NCBI RefSeq assembly: GCF_026262505.1
Contig: NC_067203.1
Coordinates: 5,580,001-5,644,000, forward strand
Length of the DNA: 64,000 nucleotides
From: Trichomonas vaginalis G3
Taxonomy: Eukaryota; Parabasalia; Trichomonadida; Trichomonadidae
Direction: 5' to 3'
Below the pieces are notes generated by a model. That model saw only the letters and a program-made list of their open reading frames with translations. It was not told where the DNA came from and did no database searches. How positions within the stretch are numbered: the first letter of the stretch is position 1; each line of letters opens with the position of its first letter. Shown piece after piece: positions 22,801 through 30,872 of this stretch. A program made the position numbers and the translations under genes.

Positions 22801-23378
22801 TCATCAGACTTAAAGAATTTTGTAATTAATGTGCGGTAGTGGTTGATGTTGCTCTCTAAAGAAGCAGGGAAAAATTTAAATAATGTGCTAAATAGACGAT
22901 AGCCGGCGTATCTCTGATAGGAATTGTTTTCAGTCATCCAAGACAGGCATTTGGAGAGGAAAACTTCAAGAACTAAAGAGAAAGACGCCTTTAAAGAATT
23001 TGCTGCCCAAACAATTATCTTCTCGAAAAGATCCCAGACCAACGCATTTTTCTCAGGTGATATTGCTTGGAGATCTCTGCAAATTCTGTTAGCTTTGTAA
23101 GTTTTATCTGTATCCTTTGACTGAGTTAAGATATTTGTAAGAATCATCGTCAGCGCGGGATTATTTAGTTGTTGAAATGAGATCGCTGAAAGAGCTTCAT
23201 CGATCTTATACTGATTATTTCCTAGGTTCCCGTCTTGCATAAATTGTTTTTCATAAAAATTTTGGAATGAGTTTGTAGACATCATGAACATGGTGGAATC
23301 CATATCACCCATGTAGTTTTGAACCATATTAATGTAAAATAGATAGGTTCCAGGTTTTGGTTGATTGGATTCCGTCAT
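16812..23378 (-). CDS. TOR: TOR kinase (target of rapamycin, PIKK family)
   Basis: 2,188 aa and apparently intact. N-terminal HEAT-type helical repeats fill about residues 1-1,150, followed by a FAT region. The FRB domain is at about 1,712-1,805 (WWEQWF, LDEASRAY, EPLNEVI, AWQTYYSVY). The PI3K-like kinase domain is at about 1,834-2,110, opening with PGTFSHGKP and SIAPELTVMKSKQRPR. It has the catalytic loop LGDRHLCNIMI (about 2,030) and the metal loop HIDFGDCFEVA (about 2,048). The FATC ends in NLCQMFKGWHPWW. These are TOR rather than ATM/ATR hallmarks. In the FRB, the Ser and Trp that contact rapamycin in mTOR are kept, while two aromatic positions (F2039, F2108 in human) read Leu and Tyr. 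Role: nutrient-responsive growth control in TORC complexes. It is shorter than animal TOR (about 2,549 aa). The Maverick sits about 270 bp upstream of the start. The 258 bp between this gene and the BspA remnant hold no gene. Confidence 0.95.
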   Translation of the reverse strand: MTESNQPKPGTYLFYINMVQNYMGDMDSTMFMMSTNSFQNFYEKQFMQDGNLGNNQYKIDEALSAISFQQLNNPALTMILTNILTQSKDTDKTYKANRICRDLQAISPEKNALVWDLFEKIIVWAANSLKASFSLVLEVFLSKCLSWMTENNSYQRYAGYRLFSTLFKFFPASLESNINHYRTLITKFFKSDETEYYPVVLDALRTLMDYDKTTHNEVIQLLCKPFKSGKAVKFPGVCIALWMILERYPDDKIHFSISSLPMDTFFGKELNLKLATVPALPILIRVAPDLFTDELINNIFKTFEPLLKKKAIMRNEVLLDFSRFIFFGGIKKDDDIISNIKKCRKEIYEAVDSPEAAAALLACDIYCQDFITADTNRIYSQLHSLILSSSLKCFLEVCPSFSDTVYRNVLIFGNDILLNISSPPDKIAALFNVFVDLNIPSSNLSPALILEYSNHLSSQSKEVRLTCFRYLLKYNNDNPSTEVMHRIFTSISTEQDKETRLEILSNVNVKVADNAIILAIQQLLHDLDSSVRRLSFEIMVKLANYEAVPPILSSILSERLKYLQNAPEILKENILPFSVVANAAFSEPPQVYSANCRQVFVPFSQFLTKFLLSSKKRLDSVSLQLLTHLVTNLSDEINIDLLVQHIEASLLPHSSMGRLSAALNLMYAALKFTTLRHNLIEDHSSLLAKYMTITNMPKTAVDRKVLLKVLGLIGAPKPSLVINWLKKKEKTESSNTVTSPNIFISKSASNDPDQSLLVASIGIGLINILDILGDESLASLHSYAIDSLIKFLKVNRSLEEDFESLLMMRVNALLQSRGTSTTSVLLSNMATLVTSLGARFKPLVPQVIDLICEQWGKIDPVTFTRTTEWLAISLPKVFVNYLPRIALLFTKDFAILQPKAVHTILSCLVSFGTLLNQVDHIIIPPILSWLLDNAMSTTDVMQTLIRFKQICILAGGAKFAGPIFSTLISVVKANKDVHNQCLEILFVIACQMGTQFAFHKSYLQEVFDFSKHQDLSIVAVLSEIGTNFPQSILDKVSPQNSKISRSVSTPKNQLSNTSKLEKLPDFTIPSANYSESNWITWYNEISSICFNESPSKSICACISLAERHAPVHDSLFPISFAIYYFAAEVKQDDKIQQIMKTVFKSTSTPRHILKHFLDVIELIEVVGANIPIPIQILKTRAQGVNNTAQALRFAEKLFDEGDEEVSEDLIVLNQMLGLPLAANGILRCSKARANNQQEGELSEKLGLWNDALQMYDEKLKEDPNNQRYIIGRLTCLNELARYKDLMEAVKDDPRNTYFIGSAAYNLFDDQTFMSVAKDISPRSRIPNDLFFALIYAIKTKNFENALDILARLQAAKVDKVFPMIYEDYERAYEDTSMVSITQELYEVIQYMQAADRAIQPNPSEQSLAKKTMERIKNRWRYRFKFLPDRPNVLFQHIRVQSLVLPYEGLRAQYLSYLDCAIRHGESHISLLESTLEVLMGTAPDDTDLRYDAARLLWLKGNKALAYIHLEGITREGGDTGMAELTLTKWFMSEGKLQQAAQHIVNAIRFNPNSVDSWNTSSLLFLEYYDATKDERYIIQAIDQAFNALCFSVDDPLAFTLRILSLLFNHENQGIYDIFEQRISSVPVQVWIDVLPQIIARASTEDDRLREIIFKLLVSVGREFPHVILSQLMVPYRDDKTIRQKVAAQTFEALTSIYPDLVRDMMSFTDEMIRVAVTWWEQWFGILDEASRAYLLRNDINEMCELLEPLNEVISKEPSTYFEVSFLAQFGLSLANAHSCIKEYRRTQNEQCVLSAWQTYYSVYQDLKPMINSMSTILLADASPILHKFSSKNIIVPGTFSHGKPLVTLSSIAPELTVMKSKQRPRRMIMFGDDGKKYTFLLKAHEDTRLDERVMQLFGFINTLVEHSDIPMKNHLDITTYKVIPLTTSVGLIGWVQGCSTVYDQIKQRREKAGIPLELECQTTYKAAPNYEQLPLDDKLFAFKRGLNATKGDDLKILLLAQANDSNHWIERRTAYSTSLAMTSMAGYILGLGDRHLCNIMIKQKSAKLVHIDFGDCFEVAQHREKAPEKVPFRLTRILSNALEVSRIEGTFRSCCENVMNLMRSNSETINGILEVFVYDPLQQWIEESKDEHGGDAKVIINRIKDKLSGRDFPEKEKLTYQDQVDRLIQEATDANNLCQMFKGWHPWW

Positions 23379-23646
23379 TGAAAAAAAATTTTATATAAAA
23401 ATAAAATAAACAATTTATATCAAAGGGAAAAATATCATCAACCTGATATGATTTAAAACTATTTGAATGATGAGATTTCGGCTTTGGGTAATTTTTTTCA
23501 ATTTACATTTGTGTAAAAATTTGAAAGGACTTTATTCAACTCAAAAAAAAAGCAGAAGAGATCTGAGTTATCTTTTAAAAGAAATCAAGTAAGCAAGCTA
23601 ATTCTTATTTGGAATTTATAGTTCATCAATAAATGAGCCAATTATT
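23379..23646. other. TOR upstream region cut short by the Maverick
   Basis: 268 bp of AT-rich sequence between the TOR start codon and the target duplication. No clear TCA(Y)(W) initiator lies close to the ATG; the nearest is TCAATG overlapping the start. TOR promoter elements further upstream, if any, are now 35 kb away on the other side of the element. Confidence 0.45.
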
Positions 23647-23652
23647 CTTCAT
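23647..23652. repeat. target-site duplication, left (CTTCAT)
   Basis: CTTCAT directly precedes the AGTAGT start of the left terminal repeat and is repeated at 58,679-58,684 directly after the ACTACT end. Six-base duplications are the rule for Maverick/Polinton insertion. Confidence 0.9.
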
Positions 23653-23955
23653 AGTAGTATATGTGGACGGGTTGTGTGACTTTTTTTGAAAATGTAAGAA
23701 TTCATACAATATAGAACGATTTTGTATCATTTTTTTTAACATATGAAGTAAAAAATGTATGATTCTGACGGTTTTTATTCTTACGTTTTTGAATAAATCA
23801 AGATTTAAAAAATTTTCAAATCGTAAGACATTTACACTCAGCCCAAACATAATGAAATATATTTCATCTTTTATAAAAGAAGCTATATATAAATGAAACA
23901 GAGGAGTCATAATCAAAGACCTCATAAACGAGTAAAAAGAAATTAGAAACTAATG
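23653..23955. repeat. Maverick terminal inverted repeat, left
   Basis: 303 bp, the reverse complement of 58,376-58,678 with one difference by eye (in the GATTCTGACGG / GATTCTTACGG stretch). Its inner edge coincides with the stop codon of the first gene. Confidence 0.92.
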
Positions 23956-24315
23956 ATTATTTGAATTTATGAAATCAATTATTTGATTCATTCTTTCTTC
24001 AATCTCTTCTATTCTTTTTGTTAAATCATCTATTTTCATTAATGAGGTGATTCTTGATTGAGGAATAGATTTCAAACTAATCACTCCTTTTATTTTTGAA
24101 ATTTTGAATCCATCAACTTTAAACATTTTATTCAATTTACATGTTGTCAATTCTTCAAATAATTTTTTATTATTAGCATAATAGTCATTAAATTCTTCAA
24201 CAGATGAAAAAATTTTTATTTCAGTAATTGGTTTAACAACGTTTATTTTTTGTTGAACATTTTTACTTTCATTTATTTCTTCCTCTGTTTCATTTATTTT
24301 TAAAATCGGTTTCAT
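23950..24315 (-). CDS. Maverick small coiled-coil protein, function unknown
   Basis: 121 aa and open, with its stop at the inner edge of the left terminal repeat. It is Lys/Glu-rich, with a likely C-terminal coiled coil (LTKRIEEIEERMNQIIDF) and a middle part with VDGFKISKIKGVISL. No family was recognised. The start is preceded by the Maverick-type motif (CATTTATC... on the plus strand, i.e. T-rich tract then ATAAATG). A 47-bp inverted copy of its 3' end occurs at 46,119-46,165. Confidence 0.6.
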   Translation of the reverse strand: MKPILKINETEEEINESKNVQQKINVVKPITEIKIFSSVEEFNDYYANNKKLFEELTTCKLNKMFKVDGFKISKIKGVISLKSIPQSRITSLMKIDDLTKRIEEIEERMNQIIDFINSNNH

Positions 24316-24381
24316 TTATCATTAAATAAAAATTAGAATATAAGTGATGAAATATATTTTTTAATTAATATCAAATCAGAA

Positions 24382-24603
24382 ATGGCGGCAGGATTCTTTA
24401 AAAAATTATGGGATGGAATTAAGAAAGCTGCGGGTTGGGTTCATAAAAAGATTATTAAACCCATTGCAAACTTTTTGGCACCAGTAGCGAAAACGGCAGG
24501 AACTATCATAGGTGGAGTATTAGGTACTAAAGCAGGTAATCCGGCGATGGGAGCACAAGCAGGTAACGCAATTGGTGGAATAGCTGAAGGAATACTTAAT
24601 ATA
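24382..24603 (+). CDS. Maverick amphipathic minor virion-type protein, interrupted by mariner
   Basis: The N-terminus MAAGFFKKLWDGIKKAAGWV is a strongly amphipathic, basic helix. A Gly/Ala-rich hydrophobic stretch (TAGTIIGGVLGTKAG) follows. This composition recalls membrane-active minor capsid peptides such as adenovirus pVI, but that is an analogy only. Mariner copy A interrupts the gene at 24,604. A related small gene lies on the other side in opposite orientation (25,948-26,163). Confidence 0.6.
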
Positions 24604-25902
24604 GGGTGTCCAAAGGTGCGTTTAGCACAGCGCTCTATATGAGACTATTAAAGGAGATATATGCTGATTATAAATATATAATAAAAAATATGAATATATG
24701 TATATGATGAGTATGTTGTATTTTGGCGCCATGCCGGGATATAAAATGAATTTTGAGACAAGAGGCGGTTTCGCGGGAAATTTTGGCGGGATTTTTTTCA
24801 TTTTTTTAATGAATCATAAAGAAAACATCCTCGCTCTTGCAAAAAAATGCAAAGACTGTAAAAAAATCTACGAGACATTGGTAAAATGCTTCTGTATGGA
24901 TGCTCCTAGCTATTCCACTGTAACGTATCATGTTAGGATGTATCACTTCATGAACAAAAAGCGCCCATCATAAAAATTGACAAAAAATCGCCGGATCAAA
25001 GAAAAATCAAAGCAATTCTTCAAGCGCTAGATGAAGACCCAAGAGCATCACTCAGAAGGATAGAGGAGATGACAAAGATACCACGTACAACAGTCAGTTA
25101 TTATCTGCACAATTATTTGAACTACAAACTAGCGTATACACGTTGGGTTCCGCACAACCTTAATTCAGTTCAAAAAAAATCTAGAGTCCAATCTTCGAAA
25201 GAGCTCCTCTCTATATTGGGTGCGTATCAATCCAAGAAGTTTCGCTTTTTAGTAACAGGGGACGAGTCTTGGTTTCAATATGCAACAGAAGTCAAAATCA
25301 TGTGGATCCCGAAGGATGAAAATCCGCAAACATTCCCGAAGAAAAAAATTGACACACCAATGATGATGTTGTCGGTTTTTTGGGGCGTGAATGGCATCAT
25401 CGCAATTGATATTCTTCAAAAACCTAATACGATGAATGCTCAGTATCTAATTGACAATGTTCTTACTCAAATTATCAATTCTGATGAGTTTGAGAAATCC
25501 AAACAACAAAAACAAAAGTTTGCAATTCATTTTGATAATTCAAGAGTTCACAAAAGTCATAAGGTAATGAATTACTTGTTGGAAAACAATGTCAAAGTTG
25601 TTCCAAACCCAATTTATTCACCTGATATTGCACCCTCTGACTTTTATTTATTCGGCACGCTAAAAAAGAGAGCTGAAGGACGCGAATTCGCGAGTCCAGA
25701 TGATCTTGAAAATTTTGTAAGAGAGCAATTTGAGCAATTTTCTCATGATGATTTAAAGCGTGTCTTTGAAGCCTGGATCGATCGCTGCGAACGCGTGATT
25801 GAATCCAATGGTGATTATATTTAAATAAACTTTATATATATGTAACTTGTTTATTTCTATTCGCAGTATTCAGGTTTGTGCTAAACACACCTTTGGACAC
25901 CC
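24604..25902 (+). mobile_element. mariner (Tc1/mariner) copy A, 1,299 bp
   Basis: Terminal inverted repeats of about 25 bp (GGGTGTCCAAAGGTG..., one mismatch) are flanked by TA (or TATA) on both sides, as expected for mariner target duplications. The internal gene encodes a D,D34D transposase. It is inserted inside the small Maverick gene. It is nearly identical to copy B at 37,965-39,260, which suggests recent transposition from the same source. Confidence 0.92.
24809..25824 (+). pseudogene. mariner transposase (D,D34D), one frameshift
   Basis: An N-terminal helix-turn-helix begins at MNHKENILALAKKCK (start 24,809, giving about 338 codons, usual for mariner). A second HTH is seen in RRIEEMTKIPRTTVSYYL. 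The catalytic triad is GDESW, HFDNSRVH, and SPDIAPSDFYLFG, with 34 residues between the second and third Asp. Compared with copy B, one base is missing near 24,936 (TTAGGATG against TTAGGAATG). The HTH1 part (to 24,973) and the catalytic part (from 25,069) therefore lie in different frames. The second part alone is 251 codons and holds the whole DDD core. An alternative upstream ATG is at 24,698. Confidence 0.88.
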
Positions 25903-25947
25903 TATAAAATAGGAGGTAGATAGTGGAAAAATAAATAAATATTATTT

Positions 25948-26163
25948 TTATCTTAGTATCGGTTGTAGTCTTTGATAAACTTTTTCTCCTTTATTTAAAA
26001 CTTCTCTTATTGGGGCAGCTTTTGGTGTTATTGATTCAGCAACGTCACTAATTGCTTCTTTATTCTTAAATATCCAATTTGCTCCCTTCTTCAATGTTTC
26101 CCAAACTTTACTCGCCCCTCTTTTTACTCTATCCCACAGTTTCTTAAATATACCTGCAGCCAT
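25948..26163 (-). CDS. Maverick amphipathic basic protein, paralogue of the 24,382 gene
   Basis: 71 aa and open. It starts MAAGIFKKLWDRVKRGASKV, clearly related to the MAAGFFKKLWD start at 24,382, and then diverges (LKKGANWIFKNKEAISDVAES). It is basic and amphipathic, and I infer membrane or DNA binding in a virion-like particle. It is divergent from the capsid gene; the two starts are about 70 bp apart. Confidence 0.6.
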   Translation of the reverse strand: MAAGIFKKLWDRVKRGASKVWETLKKGANWIFKNKEAISDVAESITPKAAPIREVLNKGEKVYQRLQPILR

Positions 26164-26233
26164 AGTTGATTATTTCATTAAAATTAAAAATTCATTTCCA
26201 TCTTTTAATTTTGATTTTTTTATTTATTAATAA

Positions 26234-27733
26234 ATGACGACTAACTATTTAGTGCCAAACACCAAACCGATTAATGGAAATGTGTTTCATTCATTCGAAA
26301 AGATAAATGAAATATTTGCAAAGAATGACGGTAGAAGATATTATAGAGAACTTGAAAGTTCATGCTATGACTCTGATGCTCCATATTTTGATGATAAACA
26401 AACTCATTTAAGAATTACAAATCCAGCTCATGATGTGAACCAATTAGGTGACACATATATTAAACGCAAAGTTAAAGCAACTCTAGTTTCAAATAAAGCT
26501 TTCACATGTGATACCGCTTTTAAATGCATGCGTTTATTCGTTGGTTACAAATCATCAAATCAAAGCTTTAAACAATTAGAAGTAGAAACCGAAAGAGGTG
26601 ATGCCGGTTATCTTCAGATGGATTGCGCCCGTGAATCTTTCGCATTTGCAACATATAAACCAAAATCAGAAAGGAAAGTTAAAAAGTTTGTTCATTCGTT
26701 ATATAATAATGTTCAAAAATATGATAACTCAGTATGCGGTAAATATATTGACCCTTCAGAAGTTTTCAAGAAAGCAAATGAAGAAGTTGATGTCACTTTT
26801 GATATGATTATTCCGGTAAATGATTTGTTAGCATTTCAGGCGTTCGATGATTATCCTAAATCATTTGGTGATATCATTCTTAAATATTATGTTTTCAGGG
26901 ATACTTTAGTATTTTGTCAGGTTGACCCGTTAAGAGTTGCTGATTTACAAAATTACGTTTATGAAAAGATAACTGATGAAAATTATGAAAAGATTATGAA
27001 TCATGTTTATAAATATGATCGCAAATTCCAACAAATCGGACTTCCTGCCAAATTAATTACAAGCTTAGCCGCTACATCTGCTGACGCAACAGTTGATGCC
27101 GTTATTATTTCATGCACAAAGATGGAAGTTTTAGAGGAAAAATGTATTACACCAGGATACGGTTTAATTGAAGAATCAGTTAAAGCAATACCACGTTTAT
27201 TTAGTAAGGAAGATCCATTCATGATTCCAGCTCAACATATTGACGTTCGTTCACTAAATGGAGGTTGCATCACTCCTGAAGGTATTAGCTCAGATTTCTC
27301 ATACGCTCTTCATAATGTTACAGATGTTGTGTTAACATTTCCGAAGAATGCAATGCAAAGAACAGTTTTAGAAAATCCAATGCTTCGAGGTCTTCAGGTC
27401 ACTATAGATTCCAGAAACTTCCCCGATCAAGCGATGACCACAGTGGGCGACATATTCTTTACACGTATGCTTCAAGCTTCTGATTTAGATGGAGTGAATG
27501 AATGCACAGAAGAATACGAGGACTCATTAACTAGACCACTGAATGCAGATGATGGCACGCCATTAGCTAGAACATGGAAAGACCAAACTTCATTCTTATG
27601 CACTATTCCAGTTCAACGTGATGGAGCGGGTATATTCTTTGATGGATTAGAAACTTTCAACTCACAAGTTACAGTACAAGTGAAAGCTTATCCAATCATT
27701 CAGGGTGAAAATGACACTTACTGTTCAAGGTGA
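26234..27733 (+). CDS. MCP: Maverick major capsid protein (double jelly-roll type)
   Basis: The 499-aa open frame has the length, beta-rich composition and position (just before the packaging ATPase) of trichomonad Maverick major capsid proteins. Examples of strand-like segments are ILKYYVFRDTLVFCQ, NVTDVVLTFPKNAMQRT and FNSQVTVQVKAYPIIQ. The assignment rests on resemblance and gene order rather than on a single diagnostic motif. The start is preceded by a T-rich tract and TTAATAAATG. Confidence 0.75.
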   Translation: MTTNYLVPNTKPINGNVFHSFEKINEIFAKNDGRRYYRELESSCYDSDAPYFDDKQTHLRITNPAHDVNQLGDTYIKRKVKATLVSNKAFTCDTAFKCMRLFVGYKSSNQSFKQLEVETERGDAGYLQMDCARESFAFATYKPKSERKVKKFVHSLYNNVQKYDNSVCGKYIDPSEVFKKANEEVDVTFDMIIPVNDLLAFQAFDDYPKSFGDIILKYYVFRDTLVFCQVDPLRVADLQNYVYEKITDENYEKIMNHVYKYDRKFQQIGLPAKLITSLAATSADATVDAVIISCTKMEVLEEKCITPGYGLIEESVKAIPRLFSKEDPFMIPAQHIDVRSLNGGCITPEGISSDFSYALHNVTDVVLTFPKNAMQRTVLENPMLRGLQVTIDSRNFPDQAMTTVGDIFFTRMLQASDLDGVNECTEEYEDSLTRPLNADDGTPLARTWKDQTSFLCTIPVQRDGAGIFFDGLETFNSQVTVQVKAYPIIQGENDTYCSR

Positions 27734-27897
27734 CAAATCCTCCTCAGGTTTGGTTTACTAGGACTACATATTGGACATGGACACCGGACGAAGGTTTGAA
27801 ATATCATCCAACAGGTACACCACCGCAGTATAGAAGTTCATATGATGAAATATTGATGAATAGAAATGTTTAAAATTATAAATTTATTTTTGATTAA

Positions 27898-28725
27898 ATG
27901 GATTTAAATTCATCCACCCCTTATGAAGAATTAGCAGGAGTATATAATACATACGTAGATGATATGATTAATGAAGCATTGAGTGATAATAGAAATGCTC
28001 TATCTAAGGAAAAATTAATGAAAATTCCATATTCTGAATGTTACTTAAATTCAATCACTGCAGCAATTGGTAAACAAAATAAAGGTAAAACATTAACGAT
28101 ATTAAAACAAATTATCATTATTGCTAACACTTCCCCCCATTCACATGTGTTAATTTATATCAACCGTTCAGGTTCACCTTCAGATGATACATTTGAATCT
28201 TTAAAGCATTTAATCAAAATTCCAATTATTTATTTATCACAAGAAGAAGCAGAAGATTATTTAAAAAACTTTTTAATGTATAAAGAATTATATAATACAA
28301 TCAAGAAGCAAGGATTAGAGGATAAAATTATTGATAAACAACGGGATGAATTATTTGAAACACTTTCTATTTCAAATTTTGATAAAGAATTTTTGCATTC
28401 ACTCATTTTTCTAGATGATGCAGTGAAATCAAAACTAATAACAAATGAGAAATCATATTTTAATCAGTTATTAACTCAATGTCGACACATTCAGTGTTCA
28501 TTCTTTATGGCTGTTCAATATTTCAAAGCATTAAGCACAAACATTAAATCAAATCTATCAACCCTTTTCATTTTCAGTGGGTTTAGTCGTCAACAGTTGA
28601 ACGTTATGCTTTATCAAGTGAATTTACCAATGAGCATTAATGAACTTTACACACAATATCAGCAATTAGGTGAACATGGAAAAATAATAGTTGATTTAAA
28701 TAAAGGAAGTGTTAAATTTGATTAA
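27898..28725 (+). CDS. Maverick FtsK/HerA-type genome-packaging ATPase
   Basis: 275 aa and open. Walker A is GKQNKGKT at residues 58-65, and Walker B is LIFLDD at 169-174, followed by the arginine-containing region HIQCSFFMAVQYFKAL typical of the A32/HerA packaging group. In Polintons this enzyme pumps DNA into the capsid. It lies 164 bp after the capsid gene in the same direction, as in other Mavericks. Confidence 0.85.
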   Translation: MDLNSSTPYEELAGVYNTYVDDMINEALSDNRNALSKEKLMKIPYSECYLNSITAAIGKQNKGKTLTILKQIIIIANTSPHSHVLIYINRSGSPSDDTFESLKHLIKIPIIYLSQEEAEDYLKNFLMYKELYNTIKKQGLEDKIIDKQRDELFETLSISNFDKEFLHSLIFLDDAVKSKLITNEKSYFNQLLTQCRHIQCSFFMAVQYFKALSTNIKSNLSTLFIFSGFSRQQLNVMLYQVNLPMSINELYTQYQQLGEHGKIIVDLNKGSVKFD

Positions 28726-28864
28726 CTTTTTATAATTAATTTTATTTTTTTTTTATTTAATTAAACATGACAGAAATAGCAAATCTTCTACAGGTTCCAT
28801 TAAAACAAGGGACAAGAACAAACAAAAGGGGTGCATATAATAGAACTATGAAAGTTCCGATGGA

Positions 28865-29671
28865 ATGAAAGAATTAGTTCATATTGTTGCTGGTCTTCAA
28901 AAAGATGTTAAACAAATGAGAAACGTTTTAACATTACCAGAAGCTCAAGCATATGCCAAACGTCATGGTCCAAATTGGGAAGCACACGAAGCAGACATTA
29001 CGGGTCCAAATGGAAAACCTGATGGTATAAATGAAGTTTTCGTTACTGATGGTCAAGGTAATATTAAAGTCATAAATGGTTATAAATTAACTATATCTGA
29101 TTATCCTAAACGTAAAGCATATAATGAACGTTATCCTATGCAATTTGATGAAAATGGAAAAGCTGTTAAACAATACATTGGAGAAGGTGAAAATGGTCCA
29201 ATTAATTCATACCGTCATAATCCATATTCTTATTTCAATGAAGAATTAAATGCTATTGAAGAGGGACCGGATGGATTACCACGATATTCTAACCAGTTTG
29301 ATGGTCAATATGCAAATATTAGACCTGAAATTTCAGCTAAGAAATTCTTTAAAGTTGCTTTATTCGATCCAGTTTTCGCAAATGTTAAAGATGAACTTAA
29401 ACAGCAATTCCAACCAATTATAGTAGCAAGAATTGCATCAGGTGCTTTATCTCAAGCATTCAAAGATTTAATTAAGAAACCATTATATCAGCAACGAGGT
29501 TTAACTTATGATTTAGTTAAGGAATCAGATAAAAGAAAATTTGAGAAATCAGATGATTATAAGAATGCAATTAATGAATATATTCGGTCTATTAATTTCG
29601 ATGAAACAGCTAAAAATCAACTTCATGAACAAATACAGGGAATAATAGATTCAAAAGTTCCAGCAAAATAA
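28865..29671 (+). CDS. Maverick conserved-type protein, function unknown
   Basis: 268 aa. It contains a [27 protein letters not shown] stretch (a Gly/Asp-rich turn-forming beta region), an internal aromatic stretch ([15 protein letters not shown]), and a helical C-terminus. By position within the capsid-ATPase block it may be a virion component. The N-terminus may not be complete. No family was recognised. Confidence 0.55.
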   Translation: MKELVHIVAGLQKDVKQMRNVLTLPEAQAYAKRHGPNWEAHEADITGPNGKPDGINEVFVTDGQGNIKVINGYKLTISDYPKRKAYNERYPMQFDENGKAVKQYIGEGENGPINSYRHNPYSYFNEELNAIEEGPDGLPRYSNQFDGQYANIRPEISAKKFFKVALFDPVFANVKDELKQQFQPIIVARIASGALSQAFKDLIKKPLYQQRGLTYDLVKESDKRKFEKSDDYKNAINEYIRSINFDETAKNQLHEQIQGIIDSKVPAK

Positions 29672-29704
29672 AAGTTTAAATATATTTTTTTTATTCGAAT
29701 ATAA

Positions 29705-30013
29705 ATGAGAAGACGTTTCACTAGTCAAAAGAACACTAACGCAAAAGCAGAGATTACGGTTGGTTATAACGTAAATGATGATAAATCACGAATTATTCAA
29801 AATGTTAAAGTTAATGTTAGCCCTGAATTAACAAGGTCAGCAACTCAACCAAATTTATTAACTCGTGACTTACCGAAAAAGGAGGAGGAGAATGAAAAAA
29901 CCATGAGAATGGAGACCCAATCATTTTATCTGAACCTGGTAAAGAACCTGTTGAAATTCCCACTTATCCAACATACCCCCACCTCTTTCATCAAACATCG
30001 AGAACCCATATAA
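29705..30013 (+). CDS. Maverick small protein, function unknown
   Basis: 102 aa, with basic N-terminus MRRRFTSQKN and a charged middle. It begins at a typical Maverick start (ATTCGAATATAAATG). It is probably not in its original full form. No family was recognised. Confidence 0.4.
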   Translation: MRRRFTSQKNTNAKAEITVGYNVNDDKSRIIQNVKVNVSPELTRSATQPNLLTRDLPKKEEENEKTMRMETQSFYLNLVKNLLKFPLIQHTPTSFIKHREPI

Positions 30014-30035
30014 AATAGACATTAATTCTGAATTA

Positions 30036-30377
30036 ATGAAAATTTACCGTGATATAATAATTAATAATTATGATTCAATAATAAATTTAATTGACCAATC
30101 CGGTTTAATTATTTTACCTTATGAATCATTAATTCACATTATCGCCATTCTTTGTGATGTTCAAGATTCAGACGTTAAGATTCAATTTTTCATAGATGAT
30201 GAGGTTTCATGCTGCGGAACAGTTGCAAAAATAAATCCTATAAAGGATATTAGCACAATTAAGATATCAAAGAACGGAACAACAACTGAACTTCATTTAA
30301 CATATAATGATATTTATAATAAAATAGTTGATGAATATAAAATATCACTTGAAAAATTCTTTGTTAAGGCTATTTAA
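30036..30377 (+). CDS. Maverick small protein, function unknown
   Basis: 113 aa, mixed alpha/beta, with SGLIILPYESLIHIIAILCDV and a beta-rich middle (VKIQFFIDDEVSCCGTVAKI). It ends overlapping the 3' end of the convergent gene at 30,374. No family was recognised. Confidence 0.5.
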   Translation: MKIYRDIIINNYDSIINLIDQSGLIILPYESLIHIIAILCDVQDSDVKIQFFIDDEVSCCGTVAKINPIKDISTIKISKNGTTTELHLTYNDIYNKIVDEYKISLEKFFVKAI

Positions 30378-30853
30378 TATTCAAGCATTAACATTATCGA
30401 ATAATAATCCTTTGAATCATAATCAATAATAATTGACCTTTCACCAGTTTCTATCGTTTGTTTTATTTCTTTTTGTTCCCCACTATCCGGATCGGTCATT
30501 GTAATTGTTTTTGTTATAGTATCAGCTTTATCTTTAACTTCAATCTTTTTTCCATCAGGATATTTAAACCAAAATTCCAAAAATTCGATATTGTCAATCT
30601 GTTCATATTTTAATCTATCAATTACATTTTTAATACCATCTGAAAATCTTATGAAATGGTCATTATATGGGTTTGATTGAACTAAATTTGAATGAAGTGA
30701 AATATAACCTGTTGATGAATATGACATCGACTCATATTTTCTGAAAACACTAAAATTTATAACATGAATGAATTTCTTATTCGTTGAATTTATGAATTCT
30801 TGAGGTAATCTTATTCTAGTTTTATTTATCACTGGAAAATAACGCTTTACCAT
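30374..30853 (-). CDS. Maverick protein, function unknown
   Basis: 159 aa from the ATG at 30,853 (MVKRYFPVINKTRIRLP). An in-frame ATG at 30,886 would overlap the start of the divergent gene, so 30,853 is preferred; the two starts would then be about 20 bp apart and share one T-rich promoter. Beta-rich, with FVHVINFSVFRKYESM-like and SIIIDYDSKDYYSIMLM segments. It could be a capsid-associated jelly-roll, but this is a guess. Confidence 0.5.
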   Translation of the reverse strand: MVKRYFPVINKTRIRLPQEFINSTNKKFIHVINFSVFRKYESMSYSSTGYISLHSNLVQSNPYNDHFIRFSDGIKNVIDRLKYEQIDNIEFLEFWFKYPDGKKIEVKDKADTITKTITMTDPDSGEQKEIKQTIETGERSIIIDYDSKDYYSIMLMLEY

Positions 30854-30872
30854 ATTTTTAATCGTAATAAAA

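Noticed and set aside
23626-23925. 99-codon minus-strand frame in the left terminal repeat and its twin at 58,406-58,696
   Set aside because: It lies almost wholly in the terminal repeat, starts differ at the two ends, and the composition is AT-driven. Probably chance, although it is repeated because the repeats are identical.
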